Positions 11,105 through 23,429 of a DNA stretch of 64,000 nt are shown in pieces (position 1 is the first letter of the stretch; the number at the start of each line of letters is the position of its first letter). The notes below the pieces were generated by a model. It did not search any database and was not told where the DNA came from. It saw only the letters and a program-made list of their open reading frames with translations. The position numbers were made by a program, and so were the translations under genes. Origin of the DNA: Epiperipatus broadwayi (Eukaryota > Onychophora > Udeonychophora > Euonychophora > Peripatidae); the NCBI GenBank assembly GCA_028023455.1, contig JAQFVV010013078.1, positions 124,001-188,000 of the forward strand, written 5' to 3'.

Positions 11105-12343
11105 AAAATTATTTTGAAATGAAATATAGAATATGCTTTGTAATAATGAATGTGCCTTTATTTAATTTTATTACTAGATTTCACATCAACTCTCATTAGT
11201 TTTTACTATAGTATTTTATTTTTAACATATACTAGAAATAAATTATTTCAAGTGCCTGTTGTTTAGAATCTTAGTTTATTTTTTGTTTTTTTCTTTTAAT
11301 TAAAATTGTTTTTCAAAAATATTTAAATAAAACAACTTCAAAATATTTTATTAATAATCAAGTAATTTAATTGTAGTATTTTTTATCTACTCTTTATCAA
11401 CTGATGTTTTTTATCAAAAAATATTTGTTTAAGTAGACTAATAATTATATTGTGCTATAATGCAAATTGGTGATGTTATTAAACTAATAAGTAATAATAA
11501 TATTTGGCTTAGCACTTTCAGATATGTTACTCCCATATTCATAGCCTTTATTATTAGTGATGAAGAGCAGTTGTTTTATATGCAAATCAATGCAAATTAT
11601 TTAACTCAACCATTTCTTTGAGATCGTGAAACATGTATCTTGTCTATTGATGGCTTTTGGGTCATTAGCGATAAAATATGCTTTTTTTATTATCCTTTTA
11701 GTATCATTTCTCTCAGAGCACATAATCTTGGCATTGTTGGGTTCAAATTGTGGCTAGATGCCTTTTGGTGAGCCAAGAATGCTGAACTGCCTTCATTTTT
11801 TCTGTACTCTTTCATATATGTATGTGTGTTGAGCCACTCTAGTGCTGACAACAACCCGAGTTTCAGCACCCACTTGTGGGCAGGTTATTTTATATACTGC
11901 TTGGGGAGGGGGAGGTTATTCTAGGTCAGTTTTATCCTTGGTGTTAATAATTTTGGCTATTGCAGTGACATCTCACATTGTTTTCTAGTCAATATTAAGT
12001 TAGGAGGAGATTTTTATATATATTTGTTTAATTGTGGGGCAGGGAAATACTAGCAACATGAACGTAATATATTTGACAATCTTTTGATACTGTATATCCT
12101 AAGAAAAGAATTTGGAATCATGCTATAAATTTCTCCATATTATTCTACAACTAATGAAGAAAAGTTCTATGAATTTTGCTCATTTTTATTCAATGTGAGT
12201 TAAGTGTGATATTCACAAGCAATTATTTTTAATATCTGAGTAATTTAATATGGTGTTCATGCAGAAATACTTCGAATATTTGCAATTTTTAAAAAGTTAA
12301 ATATCATATACCATTATCATCAATCACAGATGTTGCAAATGAG
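11105..12343. other. AT-rich intergenic DNA
   Basis: No gene recognised. Part of 11640-11960 is less AT-rich but has no sustained open frame and no element I can name. Confidence 0.5.
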
Positions 12344-12356
12344 TAGTACATTTTTT

Positions 12357-12455
12357 TTTCATGTGTCATAGTATTAGCCAGGAAGCAAATCTGCTAACCT
12401 GGGACAACTGCTTGTAAAGCAGCTGCCGCTGACCTCTCGACCACCAATGCTTGAC
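12357..12455 (-). mobile_element. tRNA-derived SINE, copy 4, with target-site duplication
   Basis: Minus-strand SINE copy, close to copy 2. It is flanked by TAGTACATTTTTT at 12344-12356 and 12456-12468. These direct repeats fix the 5' end (minus strand, at GTCAAGCATTGG) and show that the tail merges with the target T-run. Confidence 0.85.
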
Positions 12456-12949
12456 TAGTACATTTTTTAACTCCAAAAATAACAATACATTAGAAATAAC
12501 TTTTATCATGACTATACATATCAATCTAGAACAATAAATATTTTATATATATCAAAGTCTGATCCAATGGTTTGTTTATATAATATCTTGTGATGCTGTT
12601 TTTTGATTTCTGTAGACAATTTTTCTTTTTAATATACTTCAATAGTTTGCTTAATTGTAGTTCTCTATCGAATGCCATTCTTTGTCATATATTTTTAATC
12701 AAACAATCAATTTTACTATTCTTAAAATATGTTTGAGATGATCTTTCTGCCTTTAAATTTATATATTGCTTATAAAGTTTTATATCTAATTTATTATTTT
12801 TCCTAATAGAAAATGTTTTCTTTTAATCAAATCATTCAAGAATATATTTATTGTAATTTCATGCCTCAATAACATGACCATCTTGAAAGACTAAATTAAA
12901 AATTTTAATATTTAATAGCTATAGAAATTTAGCCGAAATAGTAGATACT

Positions 12950-13445
12950 TCTGTTACAGTTCTCCTTTCCTTCAGAAGTGGACTTTTCCAAATTCCTTCT
13001 TCATCTGATCGGATTAAGCATTGTTTGCTGCTGGCTAATAGGTTGATGTATAACATAGCCAATGATTAGTACAGGCCAATAAGCAATAATGAACACTGAA
13101 TCCAAATGCTCTATTGATGTCAAGGATCTGGCTATAAATGGTCAACCTTTATGAAGGAAAGACTAGAGAATGTCTGTCTAACCTACAAAGATGGTATGCA
13201 TTCTCCAGGAGAAGCCCTGATAACTTAAAACAGCAGTAAGCATTCTTACAATAGCAATACGCTATTTGTCCACACAGCTAGGTAAGTCCACATAAGGATT
13301 GGATGCTGCTAAGACTACTGCCGACTTGAGGCAAACTATCTGGTACTGCCAGAAGTCATTCTCCCTACCTGTGAGGCAAGCTATCAGGAGTAGCTGGAAG
13401 TGGTAGATTTTTAAGACTGAGATCCAAGAGTCCACAGTAGAATTA
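12950..13445. other. GC-richer non-coding block
   Basis: About 500 bp of visibly higher GC content than its neighbours. All frames contain stops, so it is not a coding exon. An AG|GTAAGT donor-like site lies near 13282. It could be an old transposon body or a non-coding transcript exon; nothing in it allows a choice. Confidence 0.35.
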
Positions 13446-13552
13446 TATTATTCTGTATTAGACAAATATGTAAATATAATCAATATTATATTAATTATAA
13501 TACTGGTGCTAATATTATTTTCTGTAGGTTGGGTGTGTAATCCAGACCAAAC

Positions 13553-13825
13553 ACAACAGATTTTGGTGCAGTCAGACAAAATAATTTTTCCTCCCATAGC
13601 TGGGAAAAAATAAGAGCATAAACACATGAGTGTGTACACTCGTTTAATTTTATGAATCGGTGATTATTAAATCACATATAAATACTGCCCAAGTCAACAG
13701 ATTCTGGCACCGTACAACTAAAGAATTTTTTCCACACAGCTGGAAAAACACAAATGACTGCCCAAGCTAACTGAATTTGACACAGTCAGTCAAAGTGAGA
13801 TTTTCCCCCACTTTCAGAAAAATAA
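13553..13825. repeat. Three diverged tandem hairpin repeats
   Basis: Three imperfect ~60-72-bp units (about 13553-13610, 13684-13755 and 13757-13823) share an ACAGATT-TGGCAC-GTC stretch followed by TTTTTCC - short loop - GGAAAAA. In the first two units the T/C-rich and G/A-rich halves can pair as a hairpin; the third has lost most of the pairing. A separate short hairpin (GAGTG-TGTA-CACTC) sits near 13629-13642. Function unknown. Confidence 0.5.
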
Positions 13826-16571
13826 CAAAAAAAAAAAAATCAAAATTAAATATTATATAAATATGATTATAATAGGTTCTATGTTTTAATGCTTCTATCA
13901 TTTCATCTTAGAAAGAACTAGTCTTTGATCAATCCAAAAAGCCTATCAAACTATTTTGTATTCTAACTCTTACAAATATTAATCTATTAGATGTCATTGC
14001 ATTCAAACTTTTTTATAGTGATCTTTTACATAAACAATCATTGTGTTGCACAACAATTCAGTTATCAGCAGACCATTTAAGTTTATAACAGCAATAGCAT
14101 TTTATAATACCACATTACTTTTAAAACATGCAATAAAATCTTTAGACAGAAACATTTGTATTATGTAATTAGAATTATCCAGAAAGAAAAAAAAAATTTT
14201 TTTTCTGAATATTTTGAATTTAATGTTGAAGTAAAAGCACTGATAAAGTGGGCACCTAAGATTGCAAAACTATATTCTAATATGGTTAGCATTTTACTGA
14301 TACATCTAAAAATTATAATAATAGAAGAAATCAGTTTATACATCAGAGCAAATCCATCACTATGCAGTTTCCTTTCACTCAATAATTTTCCCCTTTAAAC
14401 AAATTTATAGCTATTTAACTGTTCAATCTAATTTCTTTTCTTTAAAATTATATTTCTTTGTTTATGAATATTTGAGCATATTTTAGCATGTCATTACAAT
14501 TACCTGTGCTGGAATTCAACTAAATATACTTTGTCATGTTTAAATAATAAAAAAAATTGACTATCCCTTTTCATATAGAAAAGATTGTGTGATTTAGCTA
14601 TAATTTCAATGACAAAAAATAACTGAAAATATTAATTTTCAAGAAGGATCAGTGGCGGCTGGGTCATAAGCGCTGTGACATTGCAGCATCCCCAGAAAAA
14701 CGATACAGAAATTGATTATTAAATTTGTGCTTGAAAATATCAATAAAATAACAATCATTCAATGTTTTGCATAATTATTATGTATTTTTAAAAAGAATTA
14801 TTTTAAATACTGCTTGAGATTCTATTCATAGATGCTGCTAGTTATAGTGATATCAGAAATGTCATATTCAGTGAATTTCATCAAGTTTCATTGAGATTAG
14901 TTTGTTCTTACCAATGCATGAAACTAGCGCTATTGTAGCTGTTTGTTGTTGCAGCGTCAATAGTTATTTGAGTATGAAGTTCTCTTCATAGCAATAAATT
15001 TTTAGTGTTTCAATTAGAATGAGCAATAAAATATTCTATTTTTTTTCTTGTAATTAACATTTATATATTTCAGAAGTATATAACAAAATAATAAAAATAT
15101 TATTTTAAATATTTATCGTGATGAGTGTTGAATATATAACAATTACATTTTACCAGTTAATATTATATGAAAAAATTGAAATAAAAAGTAACGGTGTTTT
15201 TACCCAAAATATTATTATTTGCCAAACAGCAGTTAGTGAAAACAAAAATTACATTAAATCTTGCTATATCCCGAGAGTATTATTATTCATAGCAAGCTTA
15301 AATAAACTCAATACTATTTGAAATAACAAAGCAAATATGTTTAATGTCAAATAACAAAAATAAAAAGTAAACCAAGAGTAAATAACAGTCAGAAATTTCT
15401 AGAGTATACATAACATTTGCTTGTGTTTGTCAATTTCCACACAGTGTGTCGCACACAGTAGATAATTATAACCTATTGCATTACATTTTAAATAGAGAAC
15501 GTTCTTCATGCACCAACATGAGTTATAACAAAATTATGCATACCTATTTTATGCATGGTGATTCTAATTGTCGGCAATTATTATTGTGAACCATACAGTA
15601 ATTATTACACTTTTACACACACATGAATAAACCCTAGCGAGAATTTTTTATAAGTCCATTTTTCATAATTATTTCTCAATAGCATAAATGGTGTTTAATA
15701 GACATTTAAATGTGTGATTAGCATATGTAGATATTTTAGAGTAGCATAATAATGTGATATTTTATTCATGATTAAATAATACATTTTATTTATATTCGCA
15801 TATATATATATTATATGCTTGAAAGTAGTCCAGGTCTATCAACAATGATTGGTATGAAACAATAAAATGATTTTATGGTTGCAAAATTAGGAATTCTCTG
15901 TTTTTAAAACAGGCAAAACTTACTATACGTATTGCTACTGTGTTTTTTTTTTTTGCTTATGTTTTGGTAGGATATTAATAAAGCACCCCTTCTGAAAAAT
16001 TTCAAGGACTACTATTGAAAAAAGAGATCGTTTGAGAAGCCGAACACATCTTATGATTAAGGAGTATTTTTATGCAATACGTATTTCTTTTTGTTTTCAT
16101 TTTTTTCCAAATATGTAAATTATTGGTAGTAATATCTACTTATGTTTTTTTATTAAATATATTATTTACATTTAATACACTCCATGCACATTTGTAAAAC
16201 ATCTTTGAATTATTTTATAAGTCATTAGAATTTTCTAAGACATGGAAGGAACGCAGCATTGATATGTTCTGTCTCAGATACCAATATTATTTAGCATGGT
16301 GCTAGCTAAATAAAAATTATTTCAAAAAGGAGTAACAAAATTGTTAAAAAAATGAAATAAAAGCTTCAGTATTTTTTTTTTAAATATTTTTACTTATGGA
16401 TATATATATTTTTTCTCACTTTTTTTCGATCAAAACCAAACGGATGATTTAATAAAATTAATTATTATTAAAATGTATATTTTAAATAATTTTACAGAAT
16501 TTTTCTTTAAAACATTTATGATTCAGTAACTGAAATACACAGGCTTATTATATACCTGTATCTATATATGT
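13826..16571. other. AT-rich intergenic DNA
   Basis: No gene recognised; chance open frames of 60-80 codons are A/T-rich and carry no motif. A possible hAT-type end at 14651 is listed separately. Confidence 0.5.
14651..14700 (+). mobile_element. Possible hAT-type transposon end
   Basis: The sequence CAGTGGCGGCTGGGTCATAA resembles the terminal CAGnGGCGGC-type inverted repeats of hAT-superfamily DNA transposons and is far more GC-rich than its surroundings. I could not find the opposite end or an 8-bp duplication, so this may be a truncated remnant or chance. Confidence 0.3.
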
Positions 16572-16660
16572 AATATATAGGGTATATGAGCACAGACTTT
16601 CACATGCCCCACAACTCCCCACACTATCTCATAATACTAATACACTTGAACGCATATGAT

Positions 16661-16722
16661 TAACAATCACCAAAATACGTATTTCATGCTAAACCAGCAA
16701 TCATCAGTTGGTCACCGTCTTT
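16661..16722 (-). ncRNA. Hammerhead type I ribozyme candidate, Q left arm
   Basis: On the minus strand: CCAA, then CUGAUGA (16701-16707 complement), stem II UGCU-GGUUU-AGCA with a U-U mismatch next to the core, then GAAA (16682-16685 complement), stem III AUA-CG-UAU, a U at cleavage position 17, and UUGGU closing helix I with ACCAA. All residues needed for the catalytic core are present. The outer helix I strand is shortened here compared with the right arm, which may weaken activity. Confidence 0.75.
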
Positions 16723-17049
16723 ACACATATATGCTATAAGTGGTCAGATATATATTAAGATAGCCAATTCTCATACTCTAATGGACAGGCTTCAATCTAC
16801 TTCACACTCCAACTCTTCAACCGTCCATCCAATTGAAAGTCTGATGATGAAATATCTGATGATGAAAGTCTGATGATGAAATACATGAGGGTCAGATTGA
16901 CCTTAGGTCAACATGGGTGTGACAAGAATTTCAATTGGATGGACGGTTAAAGAGTTGGATTGTGGAGTAGATTGAAGCCGGTCCATTAGAGTATGAGGAT
17001 TGGCGATCTTAATATATATCTGAGCACTTATAGCATATATGTGTGGAGA

Positions 17050-17112
17050 CGGTAATCTGGACCAACTGATGATTGCCGGTTTAGCATGAAATACATATAT
17101 TGGTGATTGTTA
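17050..17112 (+). ncRNA. Hammerhead type I ribozyme candidate, Q right arm
   Basis: CUGAUGA at 17066-17072, stem II of ~3-4 bp (UGC/GCA) with loop CGGUUUA, GAAA at 17088-17091, stem III AUA-CA-UAU, cleavage triplet AUA (cut predicted after 17099), and helix I ACCAA/UUGGU. Beyond a UGG bulge the helix continues as AAUC/GAUU. An internal bulge in helix I plus a capped stem II is the usual layout of natural hammerheads, where these elements touch to raise activity. A U-U pair replaces the normal 10.1-11.1 pair. Confidence 0.8.
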
Positions 17113-17207
17113 TCTTTTCAACATATGTGTTCAAATATATCAGTGTTATGAGATAGTGTGGAGAGTTGTGGGGCATGTGAAGATCTGTGCTCATATACAC
17201 TATATAT

Positions 17208-18348
17208 TTATGATTTAAATAAATAAAAAAATACAGTTTGGAAAGCATCTATTCCTCATCTACTAAATACAGTTTATTTTATGACAAAACTCACTATGCC
17301 AATTGTAACAGATTAAACTAATGTGTGCACCCTAATCTTTGAGCCATCAAAACAAAAATAATACTTTTATTTAGGGCATTCACTTAAAATGCTTAAAAAA
17401 CTGAAAAATTTAGTAATAAATTTTTAAAAACATTTTTTATTTAATCAAATACAGGAGACAAAACAAAACTAAAAAAAGACCTTACTAACTGTAGCAGGTG
17501 ACATTCAGTTTTTTTTTTTTTTTTTTTTTTAAAAAGAGGCTAATCTTCAGTTCTGGAAATGGTCCTGACTAACAAAAATGTTTATTATGATAAAATTAAA
17601 TTGTAATATTCCCCTCCCCCATTTCAATCATTTCTTTTGTATGCACAGACTCTCCATAATTTCCTAAGAATTAACAAGAACCTCATATATATACAAACAT
17701 ATATGTAATATTTAAATGCAGGTATACTATATATCCCTGAAGTTTAGTCTGGGTTGCCATTCTCCATAATCTTCGAAAAAACTTCATAATTTACATCTGT
17801 CCAATCAATTTGTATTTAAATTGTCTTTTAACACATTCTCTGCAGCTTTTTGTCTACATTTCAAATTTTTTTTTTACCTAATTGAATGATTAATCATGCA
17901 GGAAGTAATGTGACATTTAAATAGGAAATGCCTAATTAACATTCTATACATGAACTTTTAATTTTAGAGATCATCATGCTAACACTGGACTAAATTGCCC
18001 AGTTCATGGCTAATCAACCAATGGTCTTGGGACAGATTTAGGGATAGAATAAATGCTATATGGCTCTCACAAGTCATACAAGTTTTAGCAACTAAAATAA
18101 TATTTTAAATTTTATTTTAAAAGCTTTATATTGATGCTGAAATAAATGAGCTAAATAAAAGAAAATTATTTGCGTAATTGTAATAAAATTTAAAATTCTA
18201 ATAACTAAATAATAAATTAATAATATTTACAAATATAATCCATTATGTATGACTTAAAAAAATTGAAGTAAACAAATGTAAATAATATTTGTCTTACTTT
18301 AGTAATATTTACAATTTTAGTAAATAAATGCTAATTCATAAAATTTTA
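17208..18348. other. AT-rich intergenic DNA
   Basis: No gene recognised. Contains a ~20-base poly-T at about 17511-17530. Confidence 0.55.
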
Positions 18349-19490
18349 ACAAGCTGAATTTAAAAGTAGTTTGAGAGAAGTTATCAAAAGAACCAATGAA
18401 TTTTGGGTTGCCATTATGCTTTGGATTTGTAGATTATGAAAAAGCATTTGATTCTATAAGCATTTCGTTAGTGATTAAAGCATTGGATCATTCAAGGTAT
18501 AGACCTAAGATATTGTCATATTCCAAAGAATATTTATAAAAGTGCAACAGCAACAATTAGATTACATAATGATACTGGGAAGGTTAACATTGAGAAGGGT
18601 GTAAGACAGGGTTACTCTATATCTCCAAAATCTTTTACAGCAATGCAACAAAAACTATATTCTGGATTAAAGTAAAAGCTAAAAGAATAAAAGTAAATTG
18701 AGATTATTTAAGTCATTTATATTTTGCATATGATTTAGTTGTTTTTTCAAATAATGCCTCAGAGTTTGCCAGACTTATCAGGTGAATGTAAGAAAGTAGG
18801 ACTAAAAATAAATGTTAAAAAGACTAAAGTAATGTTCAATGGATTTTCTCAAAAAGATGAAAATAAATATTAATTGATGTGTCAGAAGAAGTTAACCACT
18901 ACAAATACCTCAGTCAGATTATTACTACAGATGGAAACATAATGGATGAAATTAATCATAGATTTAAACTTGTTTGGAATGCTTTTGGTAGAAATAACTT
19001 AATATTAAAATGAAATATATCTATATATTTGAAAAGGAAGGTTTTAAATAAAAGTGTTTTATCAGTTTTTACTTATGGATTTGAGACTTAGATGCTAATA
19101 AAAAGCCATACAGAGACTTCAGATCACATAGCAAAGCATGGAGATGTGCTTGTTAAAAGTAACAAGAGATGATCAAAAATGCAATATGTGGGTGAGAGAA
19201 TAAATAGGTGTTACTGACATCATTAAAAAAACTAAGAGACTGAAGTTGAGTTGAAATAGACATATTGTTAGAAGAGATGATAATAGATGGACAATTGAAA
19301 TCTTAAACTGGATTCCAAGTGATTGTAAAAGACACAAATAGAGACTGAATATGAGATGGATTGATGAAATAAGTAAGTGTGCAGGGATGATGAGGAGAAA
19401 AGAGGCTGGAGACTGAAGAAAATGGATTGAACTTGGAGAGATCTTCATCCTGCAGTGGATTGATAATGTTTGTTGATAATAGTGATGATG
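18349..19490 (+). pseudogene. RTE-like LINE, copy C, 5' truncated and decayed
   Basis: Plus-strand fragment homologous to the reverse transcriptase and C-terminal part of copies A and B, starting at the QAGFKSG block (18349) with a ~30-bp deletion right after it. Recognisable pieces: FVDYEKAFDSI, GVRQG, the palm box now read as FAYD at 18723-18734 (catalytic Asp changed to Tyr), INVKKTKVMFNGF, and the C-terminal TIEILNWIPSD region. Many stops and indels. It ends near ATAGTGATGATGA, a degraded version of the GAT tail. Its 5' truncation is the normal outcome of incomplete reverse transcription. Confidence 0.88.
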
Positions 19491-20708
19491 AATGTAATTT
19501 TCTAAAAAAATGATTTTTATTTTTTAAAATATATAAATATTGTTTTAGAATTTATACATATACAAAAATCAATTTTTTAATATATCTTAAAAAATATTTT
19601 GAATGTAATTATAATACATTATTTTTTAGATATATTTAAAACACTTCCATACTCCTATACATTCTTGAAATATGTAAATAAAAACATTCCAAAAGAGATT
19701 AAAGTTGCCCCAAATACATTTTATGTTAAACAGGCACTCTTCAGTTGACTCAGAAAATATTTAACACTTTCAAATTAATTATAATATAATTACTTTGTAA
19801 AAAAATATATAAATAATTAGAACTTAAAGAAAAAAGTCATATTGTTATCAATAAATTTTCATATAAATAAATTAAACTACCTCTATACTTTCACATATTC
19901 TTTTTAAAAATCATATAAACCAAGATCAAATTAAAGGAAGTGATTAATGTGCATGCTATGATCAACTATGACCTAATTATATCAGTCACGAAATGCTTGA
20001 ACATAGGAACATTTGGTCTGATAAGGTTATCCCTCTTTATCAGCATTCATATTGTACAATATGGGCTGTCCATTGTATAATTGTCTTCTCTTCCAGAGAA
20101 CTAAAAGCTGGTTCAATATTCATATCTAAAATTGCTCAAGATTAAAAAACAGGATGAGCACTATGCATCCAAGATAAGACTTGGTCTCACTTTAAATTTC
20201 AGCACATGGTTGAGTAATCCCTGGAGAGCTTTACACCTTCTCTGAACCAATAGAATCTACTCCCCACTTTGTTCTTTTCCTTTTATTTGCACTGTATATA
20301 CCATGCAATCTTATCTCCTGCCATATTCTGGCCCATGATCTGAAGTAACACCACTTTTGAAATTAAATTTTAAGAAACCAAGATTTACCCTGATTTCTCT
20401 GCACATCACCCCAATCTCAACACCTGTCCTAGTGACTGCCTTTGGAATAATAACCCAAGACATATTACTTCGAATTCTTCTATTGTCTAGGATCCCATGA
20501 ACTTTCACTTAACTCGTTGCATCCCTCTTAAAAATCCTACCCTCCACTCTGACATCTATATTACTGCTTGCTATTTTATCATGACACTATTGCCATCACT
20601 TAATTTTAGAGAAATCAATCTAAATATTTCATTATAATTCAATCCTATGTACACCCAGAGTTTAAATAAAGTCATTTCAGAAATAAAGATATAATCAAAG
20701 ACAAATGA
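19491..20708. other. Intergenic DNA, partly less AT-rich
   Basis: No gene recognised. From about 19920 to 20600 composition is more balanced and resembles an old element, but frames are broken and I cannot assign a family. Confidence 0.45.
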
Positions 20709-20765
20709 TTCCCAACATGCATTTTATGCTAAACCAGCACTCATCAGTTGGCCCAGATAACCATC
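20709..20765 (-). ncRNA. Decayed hammerhead motif, family Q fragment
   Basis: Minus-strand fragment: GGCCAA-CUGAUGA (20741-20747 complement), then a 5-bp stem II GUGCU/AGCAU with loop GGUUU, then AAAA where GAAA is expected, and UUGG. The critical G12 is lost and position 17 reads as G, so this copy should be inactive. Its GoU pair at 10.1-11.1 suggests that the ancestral pair was G-C, later changed by CpG decay. Little of the rest of the Q unit surrounds it. Confidence 0.6.
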
Positions 20766-21722
20766 TCATATATTTTCATTAAAATTTTTTAATTCAATTA
20801 TCATAGGCCTACTAAAAATTATTCACTTAAATAATAATCCCCTAATCACTACCTTTAATCTTAGCATCAATGCAGAATCTAAAATCTCACTCCTTTCCTA
20901 AAGTTGAATTACTCTTTTTGAATAAATTTAAATGAAAGTGCTGAGAAATGGATTAAAGTCAAACACAAATCTTACCTGATGTATCACAAACATCAGTTCT
21001 ATCATCAATCAATAATATGATAAACTCAAATCTGGATATTATCCAATAACACATACAACTGCACAAAAAATGCACAGTGTTCTACAAATATTATGTAGTC
21101 ACTAACTCCATGACTCTCTACCATAGAAGCAACATCAACAGAAGTAAAAAGACCTGGTCACCCAAGGAAAAATAAATCTAGAGTCAAAACAGATAGAAAC
21201 AGTACTCTATCAGAAATGATTGACCACTTGGCAGAAGACATCATACCTATGGAGTTTAATGATAATCAAGCCATTGACAAATGGTCACCAACCTCTAGAG
21301 AATAAAAAATACCATTACAAAGAGAAAACTTAATAATAAAAAAACTGTTATAAACATCATTGTGCACTATAAAATTTATTACCAATTTTTATATTATTAA
21401 ATAATTATATTTTAAAACATTTTTTGCCTTATAGCATAAATTTTTAAAAGCTAAATAAAACAAACTTATATACTGAAAAACTCCCACAATTAAAAATACT
21501 GGACAGAGATCCCTAGAGAGTACAGAAAAACAATTTTTTTAATGAATTTCGATGTTATTTAACTAATTTTTTTTTTTTTATCAATTTCACATTGTTAAGT
21601 TTTTATAATTTTAAATTACATTTAAAACATTTTTTTTTTTTCATAAATATTACATAAATAATTATTTAAAAAATGAATAAAAGAAGTTAGCTATTTGTAA
21701 ACCTACAACAATTAAAAATATT
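20766..21722. other. AT-rich intergenic DNA
   Basis: No gene recognised; a less AT-rich patch at 21040-21320 has no intact frame. Confidence 0.5.
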
Positions 21723-21730
21723 GTGTAGAG

Positions 21731-22153
21731 CAACAAGTTGATCGTGATCCACTGGTCGATCGCAAAGCCATTTTTGATCGATCGTGAGGCCAATCTGGCA
21801 AGAGCTGTCAGATAAAGAGTGAAACAAATTAAGTCAAGATTTTCATTTTTTTTTTGTTATTTGTTCTAAATTTTTAAGCTGTATCATTATTGAAAATAAT
21901 ATTTTTAATCTTGATTTAATGTAGCTAATTTGAATTAATAAATATTGTTAATAATTACTCATGTTGCTTTAATTCCCCTGGACATGAGTTTTTTTGCCCG
22001 TTAAATAATTACTTTTTACATAGGCAGATATATAAAAATTGTATGTATTTCACACCTCCCTCCACTTAGACTACGCCTATGACACCAAGTCATTCGCAAC
22101 ACATTTTAAAAATAAAAAGTAAATCTTATAAGCACAAAAGTTGATCACCCCTG
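21731..22153. mobile_element. hAT-type MITE with 8-bp target-site duplication
   Basis: A 423-bp non-coding element bounded by the exact 8-bp direct repeat GTGTAGAG at 21723-21730 and 22154-22161. It starts CAACAAGTTGATCG and ends GTTGATCACCCCTG, so both ends begin with CA on their own strand and carry GTTGATC/GATCAAC near the tip. The GATCGATCG-rich segment near the left end fits a known style of non-autonomous hAT elements. No transposase is encoded; movement would need one supplied elsewhere. Confidence 0.82.
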
Positions 22154-22161
22154 GTGTAGAG

Positions 22162-23200
22162 GACTTTCGGTTGCATCTATTTTTGTATATCATTGTATTT
22201 AATTTTAGTAGCTTTTTATATGTTAAATAATTTTTATATATTTTGATTCATAGTAGTATGACAAAGATGTACATTTTTAAATATGACAAAACACTATTTT
22301 CATGGACTCACCAGCTGCGAATTGAAAGAAAATATATTAAAATTTAAAAAATTCCATACTTGTATTATGAATTTATAAGTTTCATGTATGTCCATTTATA
22401 GACTGGCATCATGAATCATCTCACACAATTGCTGATTTACGCATTGTTGAATAAAAAGTTTGTTCAAAATGGTCCTAAATGTAGCGTTGATTATTCTTAG
22501 CCTTAGATAAGTCTTGAAGAGCTTTTCTTATGTGACAAAATGAAGTCACAGAAAAAATATTGTCTAAAATGATTTAAAAATGAAAGAAAAAAAAATTTGG
22601 AAAATATACTTTTAAGAAAATGAAAAGTGTAAACTAGTCAAGTAAATTTAAGAATATTATGAAGAATTAAAAAATGCAATATGTTTTTAAAAAGTTAAAC
22701 CAGAAATTAAATCTTGACATAGTTTGGAATTAGAGAATTGTTTTAGATTGTATAAAACATTTTAAACCTTTATAAATTAAAAAAACTTGTCTAGTGAAAA
22801 ACTTAGCCCTGCTCATGCTGTTTCACTTATTTCAGATGTAATGTAAGAATGTTCTTATTAAAATTGCATTATTTTTATGTCATATTGAAATCACATATTA
22901 CATTAAACATATATGCGCCATTTTCCATTACATTAGGTATTCAAGTGAAGGTTTGGAACCAAAAACAGAGTAGTACTATAGTGATTTTTAAATCAACTTT
23001 TTATATAAACACGAATAGCACAAATATTTAGAATGAGTGATATTTGAGTGAAAATTCTTGCAATGCAGGAGGACCCAAATTTAAAAATTCTAAGATGTAA
23101 TGTATAATTATTTATGATCAATTAAAATCAGGAGTAAGTAGTTTTGCAGAGCAAGGTCTGCTTGTAATTTTTTCCAAGGGTCACCATCCACCACCTACAT
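22162..23200. other. AT-rich intergenic DNA
   Basis: No gene or element recognised. Confidence 0.55.
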
Positions 23201-23206
23201 ATTACA

Positions 23207-23404
<198 letters not shown>

Positions 23405-23429
23405 CAACAACAACTATTATTATTATTCA

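Larger units (their letters stand above)
16572..17207. mobile_element. Family Q inverted dimer
   Basis: A large palindrome: left arm 16572-16838, right arm 16929-17207, both ~270 bp with many substitutions, around a ~90-bp loop. The loop holds three copies of CTGATGATGAAA and then the GGGTCAG 5' start of the right-hand unit at 16889. The right unit (16889-17207) matches the free-standing insertion at 51919-52278, so the palindrome is two copies of that ~320-360-bp repeat joined head to head, the left one lacking its first ~40 bp. Each arm carries a hammerhead ribozyme motif. No protein is encoded. Confidence 0.85.

Noticed and set aside
12950-13290. Protein-coding exon ending at the AG|GTAAGT near 13282
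   Set aside because: All frames have stops; the donor-like site alone is not enough.
16839-16885. Three copies of CTGATGATGAAA in the loop of the Q palindrome, resembling CUGAUGA + GAAA
   Set aside because: Only one base separates the two core parts, so there is no stem II. The real ribozyme candidates lie in the arms.
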